A DNA stretch of 64,000 nucleotides from Paenibacillus sp. PvR098 (GCF_017833255.1 NZ_JAFIBU010000001.1:3900501-3964500), one strand, 5' to 3'. Shown: positions 8,603 through 18,063, counted from the first letter of the stretch. Made by a program: numbers and translations. The notes: generated from the letters alone by a model not told the origin.

Positions 8603-10042
8603 ATGAAGGCTAAATGGGGTGTCCTCTTAACGCTTATTTTCATGATGATAACGACAGGCTGTTTGGGTTCAAGGCTAAATACGACAGCTCCGGACCAAGG
8701 ACTCACTCAAGCTCCGCGCCCAACGATTCGTGTCCTCTATGCAACCAATGAAGCGGGTTCAGAGGCCGTTATCGCTGCAGCGGAGAAATATGAACTGAAA
8801 ACTGGCATTCACATTGAAGTCAGCACGTTGCCCTATAACAATTTGCAGGAAAAAGTGTTTTCGGAGCTCGCGCAGAGGAGCGGCTATTATGATCTGATGG
8901 CCGTGGATACGCCATGGATGCCCAAAATTATAAAGCACCTGGAGCCGATGGGCGCCTATATTCAAAATACGAAATCGCCGTATACCATTCAATTGGATGA
9001 TTTTATTGCCAAGGTGTTTTTGGATACGTCCGTTTATAAGAAGGATTCTCCTCAGCAGGAGCCTCCGCCGCTAAATACCATCAGCTTGGAAGCCATTACC
9101 TCAGCCGGGTTCGATGTATGGAGCCTTCCGATTCAATCCAATGTCCTAACGGTCAGCTATCGGAAAGACTTGTTTGACGATCCCCAATATAAAGATGAGT
9201 TTCAAAAGGTATATAACCGGGAATTGACCATCCCACAAACGCTGGAGGAATATTTGGCTATTGCGAAGTTCTTTACACGCGATACGGATTATGACGGGAA
9301 ACCGGACTTGTATGGCACCACCTTGATGGGCAGTAAGCATGAGGCTAATTTTGTCGATTTCAAATCCTTTCTCAGTGTGTATGGGGGACAGATTTTTGAC
9401 GAGAAGCTAAAGCCTGTTTTTCATAATGAAAAGGGAGTTCAGGCTCTAAAGACCTATGGAGACTGGATTCATCTGCATAAGGTAACTCCGCCGGACGTGT
9501 TAGACTATACTTGGGATGAGGTTCCCATTGTTTTTGGATTCGGACAATCAGCCATGGGCATGAATTATCACAACATGAAGCTCGATCCGCGGGTGAAGGG
9601 CGGACAAGTCGGCTACTTCATGTTCCCCGGCGTGAAGGTCGACGGTACCCTTGTAAGAGGGCCTCATTTCGGTTCTTGGGGAATCGCTATAAACCAATAT
9701 TCATTGCGTAAGCAAGAAGCTTATGAACTCGCGGAATATTTGACAGGCCCGAACACCCAAAAGGAGTACTTACAATTTAACCAGCATGTCACCCGTAAAT
9801 CAGCCTACGAGGCTTCGAGAAAAGTATCCGATGCAACCTTGCGGGAGTATTATCAGGTACTCGGTAATTCGTTAAGCGTCGGCGTAGGTCGACCGAGAAT
9901 TACAAATTACGATGAGGTGTCGGAAGCGGTACAAGCGGCGATTCATGATTATTTGACAGGCAGGAAGGATGCGAAAACCGCGCTTACCGAGGGGGCTGGG
10001 CGAGTAGAAGCGTTGATGAAGCAGGCTGGTTATTACGATTAG
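8603..10042 (+). CDS. ABC sugar transporter solute-binding lipoprotein (family 1)
   Basis: Extracellular binding protein of a CUT1-type sugar importer. The N-terminus has a lipoprotein signal with lipobox ending TTGC (Cys about 20), followed by a maltose-binding-protein-like fold (FSELAQRSGYYDLMAVDTPWMP; WSLPIQSNVLTVSYRKDLFDDP; PHFGSWGIAINQYS). It lies 14 bases after the YesN regulator gene, the normal partner arrangement. No permease or ATPase gene of the CUT1 type follows: the next item is a transposase remnant, then a different (ribose-type) importer. So this is either an orphan sensor or receptor for the kinase or a component that works with permeases elsewhere. 479 residues, intact. Confidence 0.88.
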   Translation: MKAKWGVLLTLIFMMITTGCLGSRLNTTAPDQGLTQAPRPTIRVLYATNEAGSEAVIAAAEKYELKTGIHIEVSTLPYNNLQEKVFSELAQRSGYYDLMAVDTPWMPKIIKHLEPMGAYIQNTKSPYTIQLDDFIAKVFLDTSVYKKDSPQQEPPPLNTISLEAITSAGFDVWSLPIQSNVLTVSYRKDLFDDPQYKDEFQKVYNRELTIPQTLEEYLAIAKFFTRDTDYDGKPDLYGTTLMGSKHEANFVDFKSFLSVYGGQIFDEKLKPVFHNEKGVQALKTYGDWIHLHKVTPPDVLDYTWDEVPIVFGFGQSAMGMNYHNMKLDPRVKGGQVGYFMFPGVKVDGTLVRGPHFGSWGIAINQYSLRKQEAYELAEYLTGPNTQKEYLQFNQHVTRKSAYEASRKVSDATLREYYQVLGNSLSVGVGRPRITNYDEVSEAVQAAIHDYLTGRKDAKTALTEGAGRVEALMKQAGYYD

Positions 10043-10060
10043 GATAGATCAAATGAGGAG

Positions 10061-10343
10061 GGTGTCCCAAAAGTGAAAATTAAAGACCCGCGGGACACGG
10101 CTGATATTCAGGAAAAATGTTTGGTAAGCATCTTCGGATGATAGCTGTCTCGTCCACCTCCAGGGTAAGCCGTGTCAAAGATGGCGTCGTCGAGCCGATT
10201 CACGGCTTCATTCACGACGCGAACGAGGTGATTTTGAGGGATGCCTTCTTCTAAATCCATTGGAAGGCATAGTTGATCCATGGTATATTGAATGTACAAA
10301 GAAACCGCTCCTTTTGTTATGGTTGGTCGCACATCCATTTCAC
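10061..10343 (-). mobile_element. IS1182-like insertion sequence remnant
   Basis: The minus strand from 10338 to 10108 encodes the first 76 or so residues of an IS1182-family transposase (NHLVRVVNEAVNRLDDAIF; AYPGGGRDSYHPKMLTK), then the frame ends in an unrelated HFS tail. GGTGTCCCAAAAGT at 10061-10074 looks like a terminal inverted repeat end of this family, with a nearby GGGACAC (10092-10098). The body of the transposase and the other terminus are not seen, so this is an internally deleted, non-mobile relic. It sits between two sugar-binding protein genes. Confidence 0.75.
10108..10338 (-). pseudogene. IS1182-family transposase, N-terminal fragment
   Basis: 76-codon open frame. The first 70 residues match the conserved N-terminal part of IS1182 transposases. 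The catalytic DDE region is absent. The coding sequence ends at the deletion junction, about 35 bases before the terminal-repeat-like end. Confidence 0.75.
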
Positions 10344-10543
10344 CAAGGAACGGTTTCTTTTTGTTGACTAAATTACAAAGAGGGTGCGGCTTTGGATGCA
10401 GTCGGATTAAAATCTTCCCCCTGCGGGTTAAATTATTCGGCTACTTCGGGTGAAAACAAAACCTTATACTTGGCTTATCCAAGTGAAACAAGCTTAGCTT
10501 GGAAGGGAATATAAAAATATTTTATTAAAGTGAGGGGCAGCAA

Positions 10544-11713
10544 ATGAAGAAAAACATGACAACTGCGTTCATTCTAATGCTTGCACTGAGTCTAACGCTT
10601 ATGGGCTGCGGGAAGCAAGGTTCCACGGGCACCGATAGCGCGGCGCAAACAAATACGAATTATGTAAACGTTTCCGGACCGCTGACCATCAACCCAAGCA
10701 TTCCTGATTTGGAGGTTTTGGATAAAGGGCCTAATGGGGAGCAAGCCGTTTCCGCCAAGTCGCTGCAGCTTACGGAAGAAGAGCTCCAGAAGATCAAAGA
10801 CGGAAAATACAAAGCAGCCATTGTAATGCACTATTCCGGAACGGACTATATGACCGCAGCGGTTAATGCAATGAAAGATACCTTTGCGAAGATGGGTATT
10901 GAGGTTGTTGCCGTTACCGATGCACAGTTTAAAGCGGAGAAACAAGTGAATGATATTGAAACGGTTTTGGCGAAGAAGCCTGACATCATGATTTCCGTTC
11001 CTGTCGATTCGGTCTCTACAGCAGGCGCATATCGTAAAGCCGTTCAGCAAGGGGTAAAGCTGGTGTTTATGGATGGCGCTGCAGACGGACTTGCAGCGGG
11101 CAAGGACTATGTCAGCGTAGTATCCGGTGACAACTATGGTAACGGTGTGCTGGCCGCTGACATTATGGCTGAAAAGATCGGCGGCCAAGGGAAAGTAGGC
11201 TTGGTTTATCACGACGTAAACTTCTTTGTAACGAAGAACCGTTCCGATGCATTCGAAGCGACGATCAAAGCGAAATACCCGAACATTGAAATCGTTGCTA
11301 AGGGCGGCATTACGGACCCGAATAAAGGGCAGGAAGTCGCGGCGGCTATGCTCACAAGAAATCCTGACATCAAAGGGATTTTTGCCCCTTGGGATGTCCC
11401 GGCTGAAGGCGTTATGGCTGCAGCACGTACCGCAGGCCGCAATGATCTTGTAGTTACAACCGTGGACTTGGGTACGAACGTAGCTTTATCCATTGCTTCT
11501 AATGGCATTGTTCAAGGACTCGGAGCTCAGCTTCCTTACGATCAAGGTGTAGCTCAGGCGATCCTGGCCGGTTATGGGATTCTTGGAAAAGAGGCTCCTG
11601 CTTATGTAGCTTCCCCTGCGATTAAAGTAACGAAGGAAAACGTATTGGACAATTGGAAGCTAATCTATGGCGTGGACGCTCCGGCAAGTGTTCAGAATGC
11701 TTTGAAAAAGTAA
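10544..11713 (+). CDS. Ribose-type ABC importer substrate-binding lipoprotein
   Basis: Extracellular sugar-binding protein of the RbsB/periplasmic-binding-protein-4 family that delivers substrate to the permease and ATPase encoded next. Signal peptide and lipobox (LTLMGC, Cys at 22), then a Ser/Thr-rich linker and the binding fold (KAAIVMHYSGTDYMTAAVNAM; KPDIMISVPVDS; VSVVSGDNYGNG; GVMAAARTAGRNDLVVTTVD). The N-terminal extension of about 80 residues before the fold is longer than in E. coli RbsB. The SD GTGAGGGG precedes ATG 10544. The likely ligand is a sugar or polyol processed by the dehydrogenases of the operon. Confidence 0.9.
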   Translation: MKKNMTTAFILMLALSLTLMGCGKQGSTGTDSAAQTNTNYVNVSGPLTINPSIPDLEVLDKGPNGEQAVSAKSLQLTEEELQKIKDGKYKAAIVMHYSGTDYMTAAVNAMKDTFAKMGIEVVAVTDAQFKAEKQVNDIETVLAKKPDIMISVPVDSVSTAGAYRKAVQQGVKLVFMDGAADGLAAGKDYVSVVSGDNYGNGVLAADIMAEKIGGQGKVGLVYHDVNFFVTKNRSDAFEATIKAKYPNIEIVAKGGITDPNKGQEVAAAMLTRNPDIKGIFAPWDVPAEGVMAAARTAGRNDLVVTTVDLGTNVALSIASNGIVQGLGAQLPYDQGVAQAILAGYGILGKEAPAYVASPAIKVTKENVLDNWKLIYGVDAPASVQNALKK

Positions 11714-11740
11714 ATTGACATTACGTAAAATAAATTTACA

Positions 11741-11777
11741 GATAGAGGCAGCTGATTGCTGGTCTGCGGCCTCTATC
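11741..11777 (+). promoter_or_regulatory. Intercistronic stem-loop between binding protein and ATPase genes
   Basis: GATAGAGGC (11741-11749) pairs perfectly with GCCTCTATC (11769-11777). It is not followed by a T run. Such hairpins after binding-protein genes commonly protect the upstream mRNA and raise its level over the distal genes; that role here is inferred. Confidence 0.6.
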
Positions 11778-11800
11778 AAAAATGAAGAAGGTGAATGATT

Positions 11801-13300
11801 GTGGATCAGCCTATACTTGAAATGAAGGGGATTTGCAAAGCCTTCAATGGAATTACAGTGCTCGATCAAGTGGATTTCTCAGTGAAAAAAGGCGAGGTAC
11901 ATGCCTTAATGGGAGGGAATGGCGCCGGTAAATCGACATTAATGAAAATACTTACTGGCGTATACAATGCCGATCAAGGCGATATTTTTATCGAGGGAAA
12001 ACAAGTCAGCATCAAAAGTTTCGAAGACGCGCAAAAAAACAAGATATCGATGATTTTTCAAGAGTTTAGTTTAATTCCGACCCTTACGGTTGCACAAAAT
12101 ATTTTTCTGGCTCGAGAGTCAAAAAACGTTTTAGGGCTTCTGAATGATAGGGAAAGTGAAAGAAAAACGGAAGTGCTGCTGAAGGAATTAGGCGTGAATA
12201 TAAAGCCTACGGACCTGGTGCAGAATTTGGGCGTAGGTTACTGGCAGATGACCGAGATTGCTAAAGCACTGTCGCAAGAAGCCAAAATCTTAATTATGGA
12301 TGAGCCGACCTCATCGCTCACCAAAACCGAAACGGAAGTTTTATTCTCATTTATCAACAAATTGAAAGCAAAAGGTTACTCCATCGTGTATATTTCCCAT
12401 CGTATGGATGAAATCTTTCAAATATGTGATCGAATCACCATTATGCGGGACGGTCGATACATTACAACGGAGACTTGCGCTGAGACCGATCTGGATACCG
12501 TTATCCATCATATTGTCGGCATGGAGTTTGACAAAGCCTTTGAGTGGAAGGAACGGAGTTACTCAACTAACGTTCCCCCTGTTCTGGAAGTGAAGCGCGT
12601 TACCTCGGGAACAAAGGTGCAGGACGTGAGCTTTAACGTTTATCCCGGTGAAATTGTAGGGATCGCCGGTTTGATGGGAAGCGGAAGAACGGAACTGGTG
12701 CGAACCATTTTTGGAATCGATCCCAAGCAAAGCGGGGAAGTGCTGGTTAACGGTAGAAAGCAAAGCATCAAGGACGTGCAGGACGCGATAGAAGCGGGGA
12801 TTGCCTTAATTCCCGAGGACCGCCGGATGCAAGGGTTAGTGCTTCAGCATAGCGTTAAAGATAATATGACCCTGCCCATTTTGTCCAAATTGAAAAAAGG
12901 GCTTCTGCTGGATAACCAAAAATCAAATGAGATCAGCAAGAAATTTGTTGAAAAATTAAATATTAAGACCGACCACATCTTTAAACAAGTAAACCTGTTA
13001 TCCGGAGGGAATCAACAAAAGATTGTGCTGGCCAAATGGTTGGCTAACGACCCTACCGTACTTTTGCTTGACGAGCCGACGATCGGTGTCGACATCGGAG
13101 CAAAAACAGAAATCATGGAAATCATTCGGGCCATGGCCGACAGCGGCAAGGCGATACTCGTTGTTTCTTCAGAACTCCCCGAACTGCTTGCGCTAAGTGA
13201 TCGAGTGATCGTTATGCATGAAGGACGTGTGAAAAAGGAGCTGAAGCGTAAAGAGATTCAATCAGAGGAGGAGTTGCAGTATGCAATCCAAGGTTTCTAG
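11801..13300 (+). CDS. Ribose-type ABC importer ATP-binding protein
   Basis: Tandem ATPase of the RbsA/MglA/XylG group. The first nucleotide-binding domain has Walker A GGNGAGKST, Walker B ILIMDEPTSSL and a weakened signature (LGVGYWQMTEI). The second has the family's usual degenerate Walker A (GLMGSGRTELV), a good signature LSGGNQQKIVLAKWL and Walker B VLLLDEPTIGVD. I start at GTG 11801, seven bases after AAGGTG; the ATG at 11795 almost touches that SD. It overlaps the permease gene by 20 bases, so the two are translationally coupled. Confidence 0.92.
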   Translation: MDQPILEMKGICKAFNGITVLDQVDFSVKKGEVHALMGGNGAGKSTLMKILTGVYNADQGDIFIEGKQVSIKSFEDAQKNKISMIFQEFSLIPTLTVAQNIFLARESKNVLGLLNDRESERKTEVLLKELGVNIKPTDLVQNLGVGYWQMTEIAKALSQEAKILIMDEPTSSLTKTETEVLFSFINKLKAKGYSIVYISHRMDEIFQICDRITIMRDGRYITTETCAETDLDTVIHHIVGMEFDKAFEWKERSYSTNVPPVLEVKRVTSGTKVQDVSFNVYPGEIVGIAGLMGSGRTELVRTIFGIDPKQSGEVLVNGRKQSIKDVQDAIEAGIALIPEDRRMQGLVLQHSVKDNMTLPILSKLKKGLLLDNQKSNEISKKFVEKLNIKTDHIFKQVNLLSGGNQQKIVLAKWLANDPTVLLLDEPTIGVDIGAKTEIMEIIRAMADSGKAILVVSSELPELLALSDRVIVMHEGRVKKELKRKEIQSEEELQYAIQGF

Positions 13301-14264
13301 TGTGCAGCAGGCATCGAGCGGTTCATTCCTTAGCAAATTCGAATGGCGTAATTATATTGTCTACTTGGCCTTTATCGGCGTATTCATTTATTTTTCCGTT
13401 TCGTTGTTCGACGAAGGATTTTTAACATCAGGCAATTTGCTGAATATCGTCAGACAAACCACGACGATCACATTAATGGCACTTGCCATGACGTTCGTTA
13501 TTAGCACAGGGGAAATTGATCTTTCGGTTGGTTCCATTACTGCGCTATCCGCGTTAACAGGCGCTTTGGCTCTCCAAGCCGGTTTCGGAATATTAGGCGG
13601 GTTTGTTGCCGGCGTAGGTACCGGCGTTCTTGTCGGGTTGATTAACGGTTTGCTGGTAACCAAAGTAGCGATCCCGTCCTTCCTGGTTACGCTCGGTACG
13701 ATGGGAGCGGTCAAAGGAGCCGCGATGTGGATTACCGATACGGCGCCGGTGCCTATTGTTGATACGAATTTTAACTTTATTTTCGGCTCGGGTGACATTG
13801 GTCCGATTCCGGTGCTTCTGATTTGGACGATTATTTTTACGGTCATAGCTCATGTATTGCTTCGCAAGACTTCCTTTGGCCGACAAACTCTGGCTACAGG
13901 CGGTAATGAGAACGCAGCCCGATTCTCAGGCGTGAAGACGAAGAGAATTAAGCTTCTGGTGTTTCTAGGCACCGGCTTTATGGCTGGATTAGCGGGGCTT
14001 CTCTATGCGGGTCGTATGAACGCGGGAAGATTTTCCTTTGGTGAAGGCGATGAGCTTTCCGTTATTGCGGCGGTCATCTTAGGCGGAACCAGCTTGTTTG
14101 GCGGAGTAGGTACGGTGATCGGTACGGTTGTAGGCTCTTTGATGATCGGTACGATTAACAACGGGCTGATCATTATGGGGCTGGACGTAAGCCAACAAAT
14201 GATCATTAAAGGGTTAATTATTATTTTAGCCGTTGCCTTCGGTAAGAAAGCGCTGAAGAAATAA
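13281..14264 (+). CDS. Ribose-type ABC importer permease
   Basis: Membrane subunit of the RbsC/BPD_transp_2 family with eight to ten hydrophobic segments. Family signatures are LALAMTFVISTGEIDLSVGSI, the loop GLINGLLVTKVAIPSFLVTLGTM, and GGTSLFGGVGTVIGTVVGSL. The SD GAGGAGG precedes ATG 13281 inside the end of the ATPase gene. At 327 residues it is full length. Confidence 0.92.
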   Translation: MQSKVSSVQQASSGSFLSKFEWRNYIVYLAFIGVFIYFSVSLFDEGFLTSGNLLNIVRQTTTITLMALAMTFVISTGEIDLSVGSITALSALTGALALQAGFGILGGFVAGVGTGVLVGLINGLLVTKVAIPSFLVTLGTMGAVKGAAMWITDTAPVPIVDTNFNFIFGSGDIGPIPVLLIWTIIFTVIAHVLLRKTSFGRQTLATGGNENAARFSGVKTKRIKLLVFLGTGFMAGLAGLLYAGRMNAGRFSFGEGDELSVIAAVILGGTSLFGGVGTVIGTVVGSLMIGTINNGLIIMGLDVSQQMIIKGLIIILAVAFGKKALKK

Positions 14265-14285
14265 GGAAAGATCGGAGGACGAAGC

Positions 14286-15470
14286 ATGAAGGACACCATT
14301 AAAGTAGGCGTCATTGGCAGCGGGTTTATCGGACCTACCCATATTGAAGCCATTCGTAGATTGGGATTTGTAGAGGTCGTCGCTCTTGCTGAGCATGGCC
14401 TGGAAAAGGCTAAGAGTATAGCAATGAAATTAAGTATTCCCCGCGCTTACGGAGATTACAAGCAGCTGCTGAACGATCCCGATATCGACGTGGTCCATAA
14501 TTGCACGCCTAATCATCTGCATTATCAAATCAATAAAGAGATCATCGAAGCGGGAAAGCACGTCTTGTCTGAAAAACCGCTGGCGATGGACCGCCGGGAA
14601 TCCGCGGAGCTGCTTGCTTTAGCAAGAAAGCATGGGATTGTCCATGGAGTGAATTTTAACTATCGGCAATATCCAATGATGAAACAGCTCTCGGAAATGA
14701 TTAAGCAGGGGGAGCTTGGCCAGGTGAACCTGGTGCATGGCAGCTACTTGCAGGATTGGCTCTTGTTCGACACCGATTATAATTGGCGCTTGGCTAAGGA
14801 AGTCGGGGGTAAATCCCGCGCTGTTGCTGATATCGGCTCGCACTGGTGCGATACGGTTCAGTATGTTACCGGAAAAAGAATCGTAGAAGTGTTCGCTGAT
14901 CTTTGGACGGTTCTTCCAGAACGAAAAAAGCCAAAGGCGAACGCGGCAACGTTCGGAGCCGCTTCTCAGGAAGATGCAGGCTATGAATCTGTTGAAGTCA
15001 GCACGGAGGATTACGCTTCGGTTCTTGTTCATTTTAACGATGGAAGCAAAGGGGTATTCACCGTTTCACAGGTCAGCGCAGGCCGAAAAAACAGGCTCAG
15101 CTTCGAACTGAACGGAAGCCATAAATCCGCATTCTGGAATCAAGAAGAACCGGCGCAATTATGGATTGGCTACCGCGATCAGCCGAATCAATGGTTAATG
15201 GCGGACCCATCTCTTTTCTTAGAGGAAGTAAAGCCCTCGATTCACCATCCGGGGGGACACAGCGAAGGCTGGCCGGATTCTATTAAAAATATGATGCTGA
15301 ATTATTACAACTTTATACGTAACGGCAAGAATCCTTTACAAGATAAAACCGATTTTGCAACCTTCGAGGATGGACATGTTTCGATGTGTATTACGGATGC
15401 GATATTGCAAAGCCATGAGGAGAAGAAATGGGTTAAAGTTCAGCTAAACGAGGAAGGTCATTCTAAATAA
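14286..15470 (+). CDS. Gfo/Idh/MocA-family NAD(P)-dependent oxidoreductase
   Basis: Sugar or inositol dehydrogenase-like protein. The N-terminal Rossmann domain opens VGVIGSGFIGPTHIEAI, followed by NCTPNHLHYQINKEII and the family motif SEKPLAMD (Lys of the catalytic EKP). The C-terminal half is an alpha/beta domain with GGKSRAVADIGSHWCDTVQYVTG. Length 394 is typical. It lies 21 bases after the permease gene with SD GGAGG, so it is part of the transport operon and probably oxidises the imported sugar or a derivative. Exact substrate unknown. Confidence 0.88.
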   Translation: MKDTIKVGVIGSGFIGPTHIEAIRRLGFVEVVALAEHGLEKAKSIAMKLSIPRAYGDYKQLLNDPDIDVVHNCTPNHLHYQINKEIIEAGKHVLSEKPLAMDRRESAELLALARKHGIVHGVNFNYRQYPMMKQLSEMIKQGELGQVNLVHGSYLQDWLLFDTDYNWRLAKEVGGKSRAVADIGSHWCDTVQYVTGKRIVEVFADLWTVLPERKKPKANAATFGAASQEDAGYESVEVSTEDYASVLVHFNDGSKGVFTVSQVSAGRKNRLSFELNGSHKSAFWNQEEPAQLWIGYRDQPNQWLMADPSLFLEEVKPSIHHPGGHSEGWPDSIKNMMLNYYNFIRNGKNPLQDKTDFATFEDGHVSMCITDAILQSHEEKKWVKVQLNEEGHSK

Positions 15471-15493
15471 CCATACTATTGGAGGAATAAACG

Positions 15494-16528
15494 ATGACAA
15501 TGAAAGCGGTATTGTTTCCGGGCGACAGAAAAGTAGAAGTGAAGGAAGTTCCCATCCCGACACCAGGCTCTCATGAAGTGCTCATCCGAATGAAGGCATC
15601 CGCCATATGCCGCAGCGATATGAGCTTGTACTATGGGAATCAGGGTGTAGTCGGAGATGCGGGCAAGTCGGGCTGCGTCCATCCGGGACATGAGCCGGCA
15701 GGAGAAATTGTCGAAGTAGGAGAGGGTGTCACCCGATTCAAGACAGGCGATCGCGTTGCCGTCTATTTGGCTATAGGCTGCGGAGAGTGCGGGCACTGCA
15801 GGAGCGGCTACAAAATGTTCTGTAAGGAATGGAAATGCATCGGTTTTGACCAGCATGGAGGAGATGCGGATTACATGGTGGTACCGGCTGAAAACTGCAT
15901 GAGAATTCCGGATGGGATGAGCTACGTAACCGCAGCCGTTTCCACAGATGCTGTCGGCACTTTGTACCATGCCCAAAAAAGGCTTGCCATTAACGGTCGG
16001 GATACGCTCGTTATCTTTGGACTTGGACCGATGGGCGGCGCAGGCGTCATGGTCGCTAAAGGCTTAGGCGCAACCGTCATTGCCGTCGATATGCTGGATG
16101 AGCGTTTAGAGGTCGCTAAAGAGCTTGGAGCAGATTACACCATCAATGCCAAAACGAATGTATTGGAACAAATTATGGAGATCACCAAAGGACGCGGAGC
16201 CGATGCGGGAATTGATTGCTCCGGCAGCCCCATTGCGCAAAATACCGTATTGGATAGCCTTCGGGCACATGGCAGAGCCGCATTTATCGGAGAAGGCAAG
16301 GAAGTCACCATTAAGCCTAGCGAGCAGCTGATTCGTAAGCAAATTACATTGATGGGCTCTTGGTATTTCCCGATCTTCGAGTACGATGAAATCACGAAAT
16401 TCATTATGGATAAAGGGCTTCCGGTAGAGAAGTTAGTATCTCACACCTTTAAGCTGGAAGAGGCGGAAACGGCGTTCCGCATGTTTGATGAAAGAAAAAC
16501 GGAAAAAGCCGTGTTTGTTTGGGAATAA
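15494..16528 (+). CDS. Zinc-dependent medium-chain dehydrogenase
   Basis: Alcohol or polyol dehydrogenase of the MDR superfamily. Catalytic zinc ligands appear as C39 and H66/E67 (GHEPAGE); the structural zinc loop has C96, C99, C102 and C110. A Rossmann nucleotide site reads FGLGPMGGAGVMVAKGLGA, followed by an acidic residue (AVDM) that favours NAD over NADP. The ATG at 15494 has GGAGG eight bases upstream. The second dehydrogenase of the operon suggests two oxidation steps or alternative substrates (polyol to ketose, for example). Confidence 0.88.
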   Translation: MTMKAVLFPGDRKVEVKEVPIPTPGSHEVLIRMKASAICRSDMSLYYGNQGVVGDAGKSGCVHPGHEPAGEIVEVGEGVTRFKTGDRVAVYLAIGCGECGHCRSGYKMFCKEWKCIGFDQHGGDADYMVVPAENCMRIPDGMSYVTAAVSTDAVGTLYHAQKRLAINGRDTLVIFGLGPMGGAGVMVAKGLGATVIAVDMLDERLEVAKELGADYTINAKTNVLEQIMEITKGRGADAGIDCSGSPIAQNTVLDSLRAHGRAAFIGEGKEVTIKPSEQLIRKQITLMGSWYFPIFEYDEITKFIMDKGLPVEKLVSHTFKLEEAETAFRMFDERKTEKAVFVWE

Positions 16529-16565
16529 TTTAACAAAAAGTAAAATAAACGAGGAGATGTTGTAG

Positions 16566-17414
16566 ATGAAAGGCATTTCATTCAACACTTGGCCTTACAG
16601 CGGTTTTCCGGTGTGGGTACCTTCTTACCCGCTGGAAGAAACCATCCGCAGAATTGCTTCCTTCGGTTATGACGGCATTGAAATCGGCTGCGCCAGTCCG
16701 CACGCATGGCCTGATCATGTAACGAAAGAACGTCGTCGGGATATATTAACGCTGCTAAAAGAACAGAATCTTAAAGTTGCTTCTATGCTGCCTGCTCCCG
16801 GGGGCGGGCCTGGTAACAACCCGAGCTCGCCTCTGCTGGAAGAACGGAAATTTACCATCAACCATTATAAAGATGTTCTGCGTCTAGCCCATGATTGGGA
16901 ATGCCCGACCGTGATTTATATTGCCGGCTGGGTCGTGTACGGCACTTCGCAATCGGATGCTTGGAACTACAGCTTGGAGGGACTCGCGGATATCGCGGGC
17001 TACGCGAAAGAGCTGGGCATCACGATGGTCGTGGAGCCGACTCCGACCGATAGCAATCTGATTGAAACAGCGGATGATGCTCTCCTGTTAAGCGAACAAA
17101 CTGGCATGTCCAATGTTAAGGTGATGTTTGACACATTCCATGCCCTATACCGTAATGAAGTTGCCAGCGACTATGTATACCGGATGGCCGATAAGCTCCA
17201 CCATATCCACATCGCTGACAGTGAACGATTGCCTCCGGGACAAGGCCGTTGCGATTTTACGGAAGTATTCAAAGCCCTGAAAGCGATCAATTATGACGGG
17301 TATTTGTCTATGGAGGTTGGCTTTCATACAAGACAGGCTGAGCCGGATTGGTACGCGAGAACCTCTATTGAGTATGTGAAAGCGAAATTGAAAGAACTAG
17401 ATTGGCAAAAGTAA
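16566..17414 (+). CDS. Sugar phosphate isomerase/epimerase (xylose isomerase-like TIM barrel)
   Basis: TIM-barrel protein of the AP-endonuclease-2/IolE/ketose 3-epimerase group. Metal-binding positions expected at barrel strand ends are visible: Glu in MVVEPTP, Asp and His in VMFDTFH, His in HHIHIADSE and Glu in LSMEVGF. 282 residues, full length, SD GAGGAG. As last gene of the importer operon it would isomerise or epimerise the sugar before or after the dehydrogenases. Whether it acts on keto-inositol, a ketose or a keto-sugar acid is not decidable here. Confidence 0.85.
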   Translation: MKGISFNTWPYSGFPVWVPSYPLEETIRRIASFGYDGIEIGCASPHAWPDHVTKERRRDILTLLKEQNLKVASMLPAPGGGPGNNPSSPLLEERKFTINHYKDVLRLAHDWECPTVIYIAGWVVYGTSQSDAWNYSLEGLADIAGYAKELGITMVVEPTPTDSNLIETADDALLLSEQTGMSNVKVMFDTFHALYRNEVASDYVYRMADKLHHIHIADSERLPPGQGRCDFTEVFKALKAINYDGYLSMEVGFHTRQAEPDWYARTSIEYVKAKLKELDWQK

Positions 17415-17464
17415 TCTCTTCAGAGAGAAGTGCAATTCATGTAGTGGAAGGATAACCGGTTACA

Positions 17465-17499
17465 CAAAAGGGGCTAATCCATAGGATTGGCTCCTTTTG
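17465..17499. terminator. Terminator after the sugar operon
   Basis: A 16-bp stem with two G-U pairs (CAAAAGGGGCTAATCC / GGATTGGCTCCTTTTG, loop ATA). The T-rich arm forms the 3' side, as in bidirectional Bacillales terminators. Confidence 0.75.
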
Positions 17500-17611
17500 C
17501 GTAAAGTGAACAACGACGATCAGAGAAGATTTATATGAACCGAAGACGGATGCTTGCCTAAAACTATGCTATGATACGTATAGTAGAAGCATGGATAAAG
17601 GGGATCTTGTG

Positions 17612-17935
17612 ATGCAGCAAATCCAACAATTTAAAGCGGAGTTCTTCAAGGCGTTAGCTCATCCGATGAGGATCCGCATTCTAGAAGTGTTAAGCGAGGG
17701 AGATAAGAATGTCAACGAACTGCAGACGATACTAGGCTCTGAGGGTTCGGCCGTATCTCAGCAGTTGGCTGTTTTGCGAAATAAAAATGTGGTTTACGGG
17801 AAAAAAGAAGGGACTTCCGTTATTTATTCTTTACGGGATCCGTTAATCAAAGACTTATTGGCTGTAGCCAAACAAATTTTTGATAATCATCTGGTGGATG
17901 CGATATCCTTGCTGGAAGACATTCGGAAAGAATAA
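17612..17935 (+). CDS. ArsR-family regulator upstream of SulP
   Basis: One-domain winged helix protein: FKALAHPMRIRILEVLSEGDKNVNELQ, recognition helix EGSAVSQQLAVLRNKNVV and wing KKEGTSVIYSL. No Cys is present, so thiol-based sensing (as in BigR or SqrR) and Cys-type metal sensing are both ruled out at this level. The SD AAAGGGG favours ATG 17612 (or GTG 17609) over the upstream ATG 17591. ArsR-SulP gene pairs are common in Bacillales, which points to control of the anion transporter that follows. A terminator separates the two genes, so SulP has its own promoter. Confidence 0.85.
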   Translation: MQQIQQFKAEFFKALAHPMRIRILEVLSEGDKNVNELQTILGSEGSAVSQQLAVLRNKNVVYGKKEGTSVIYSLRDPLIKDLLAVAKQIFDNHLVDAISLLEDIRKE

Positions 17936-17999
17936 GACATTCATTAAACGAGCAAAAAATTCAAGTTGCGTGATGAGTATAATAAGAGACTAATTTTGC

Positions 18000-18028
18000 C
18001 CGGCTGTTGCTGACAAGCCGGTTATTTT
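18000..18028 (+). terminator. Terminator between arsR and sulP
   Basis: CCGGCT (18000-18005) pairs with AGCCGG (18016-18021), followed by TTATTTTTG. The stem is short but the T run is good. It makes the following promoter necessary. Confidence 0.6.
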
Positions 18029-18033
18029 TGTTG

Positions 18034-18063
18034 TTGACAATCGAAAGAAGGGAGGAGTAGTAT
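18034..18063 (+). promoter_or_regulatory. Candidate sigma-A promoter of sulP
   Basis: TTGACA (18034-18039), an 18-base spacer and TAGTAT (18058-18063), 51 bases before the sulP start. Just downstream, TCAAATA is repeated directly twice within TTCAAATAATCAAATATTC, a possible ArsR-family operator. Confidence 0.5.
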
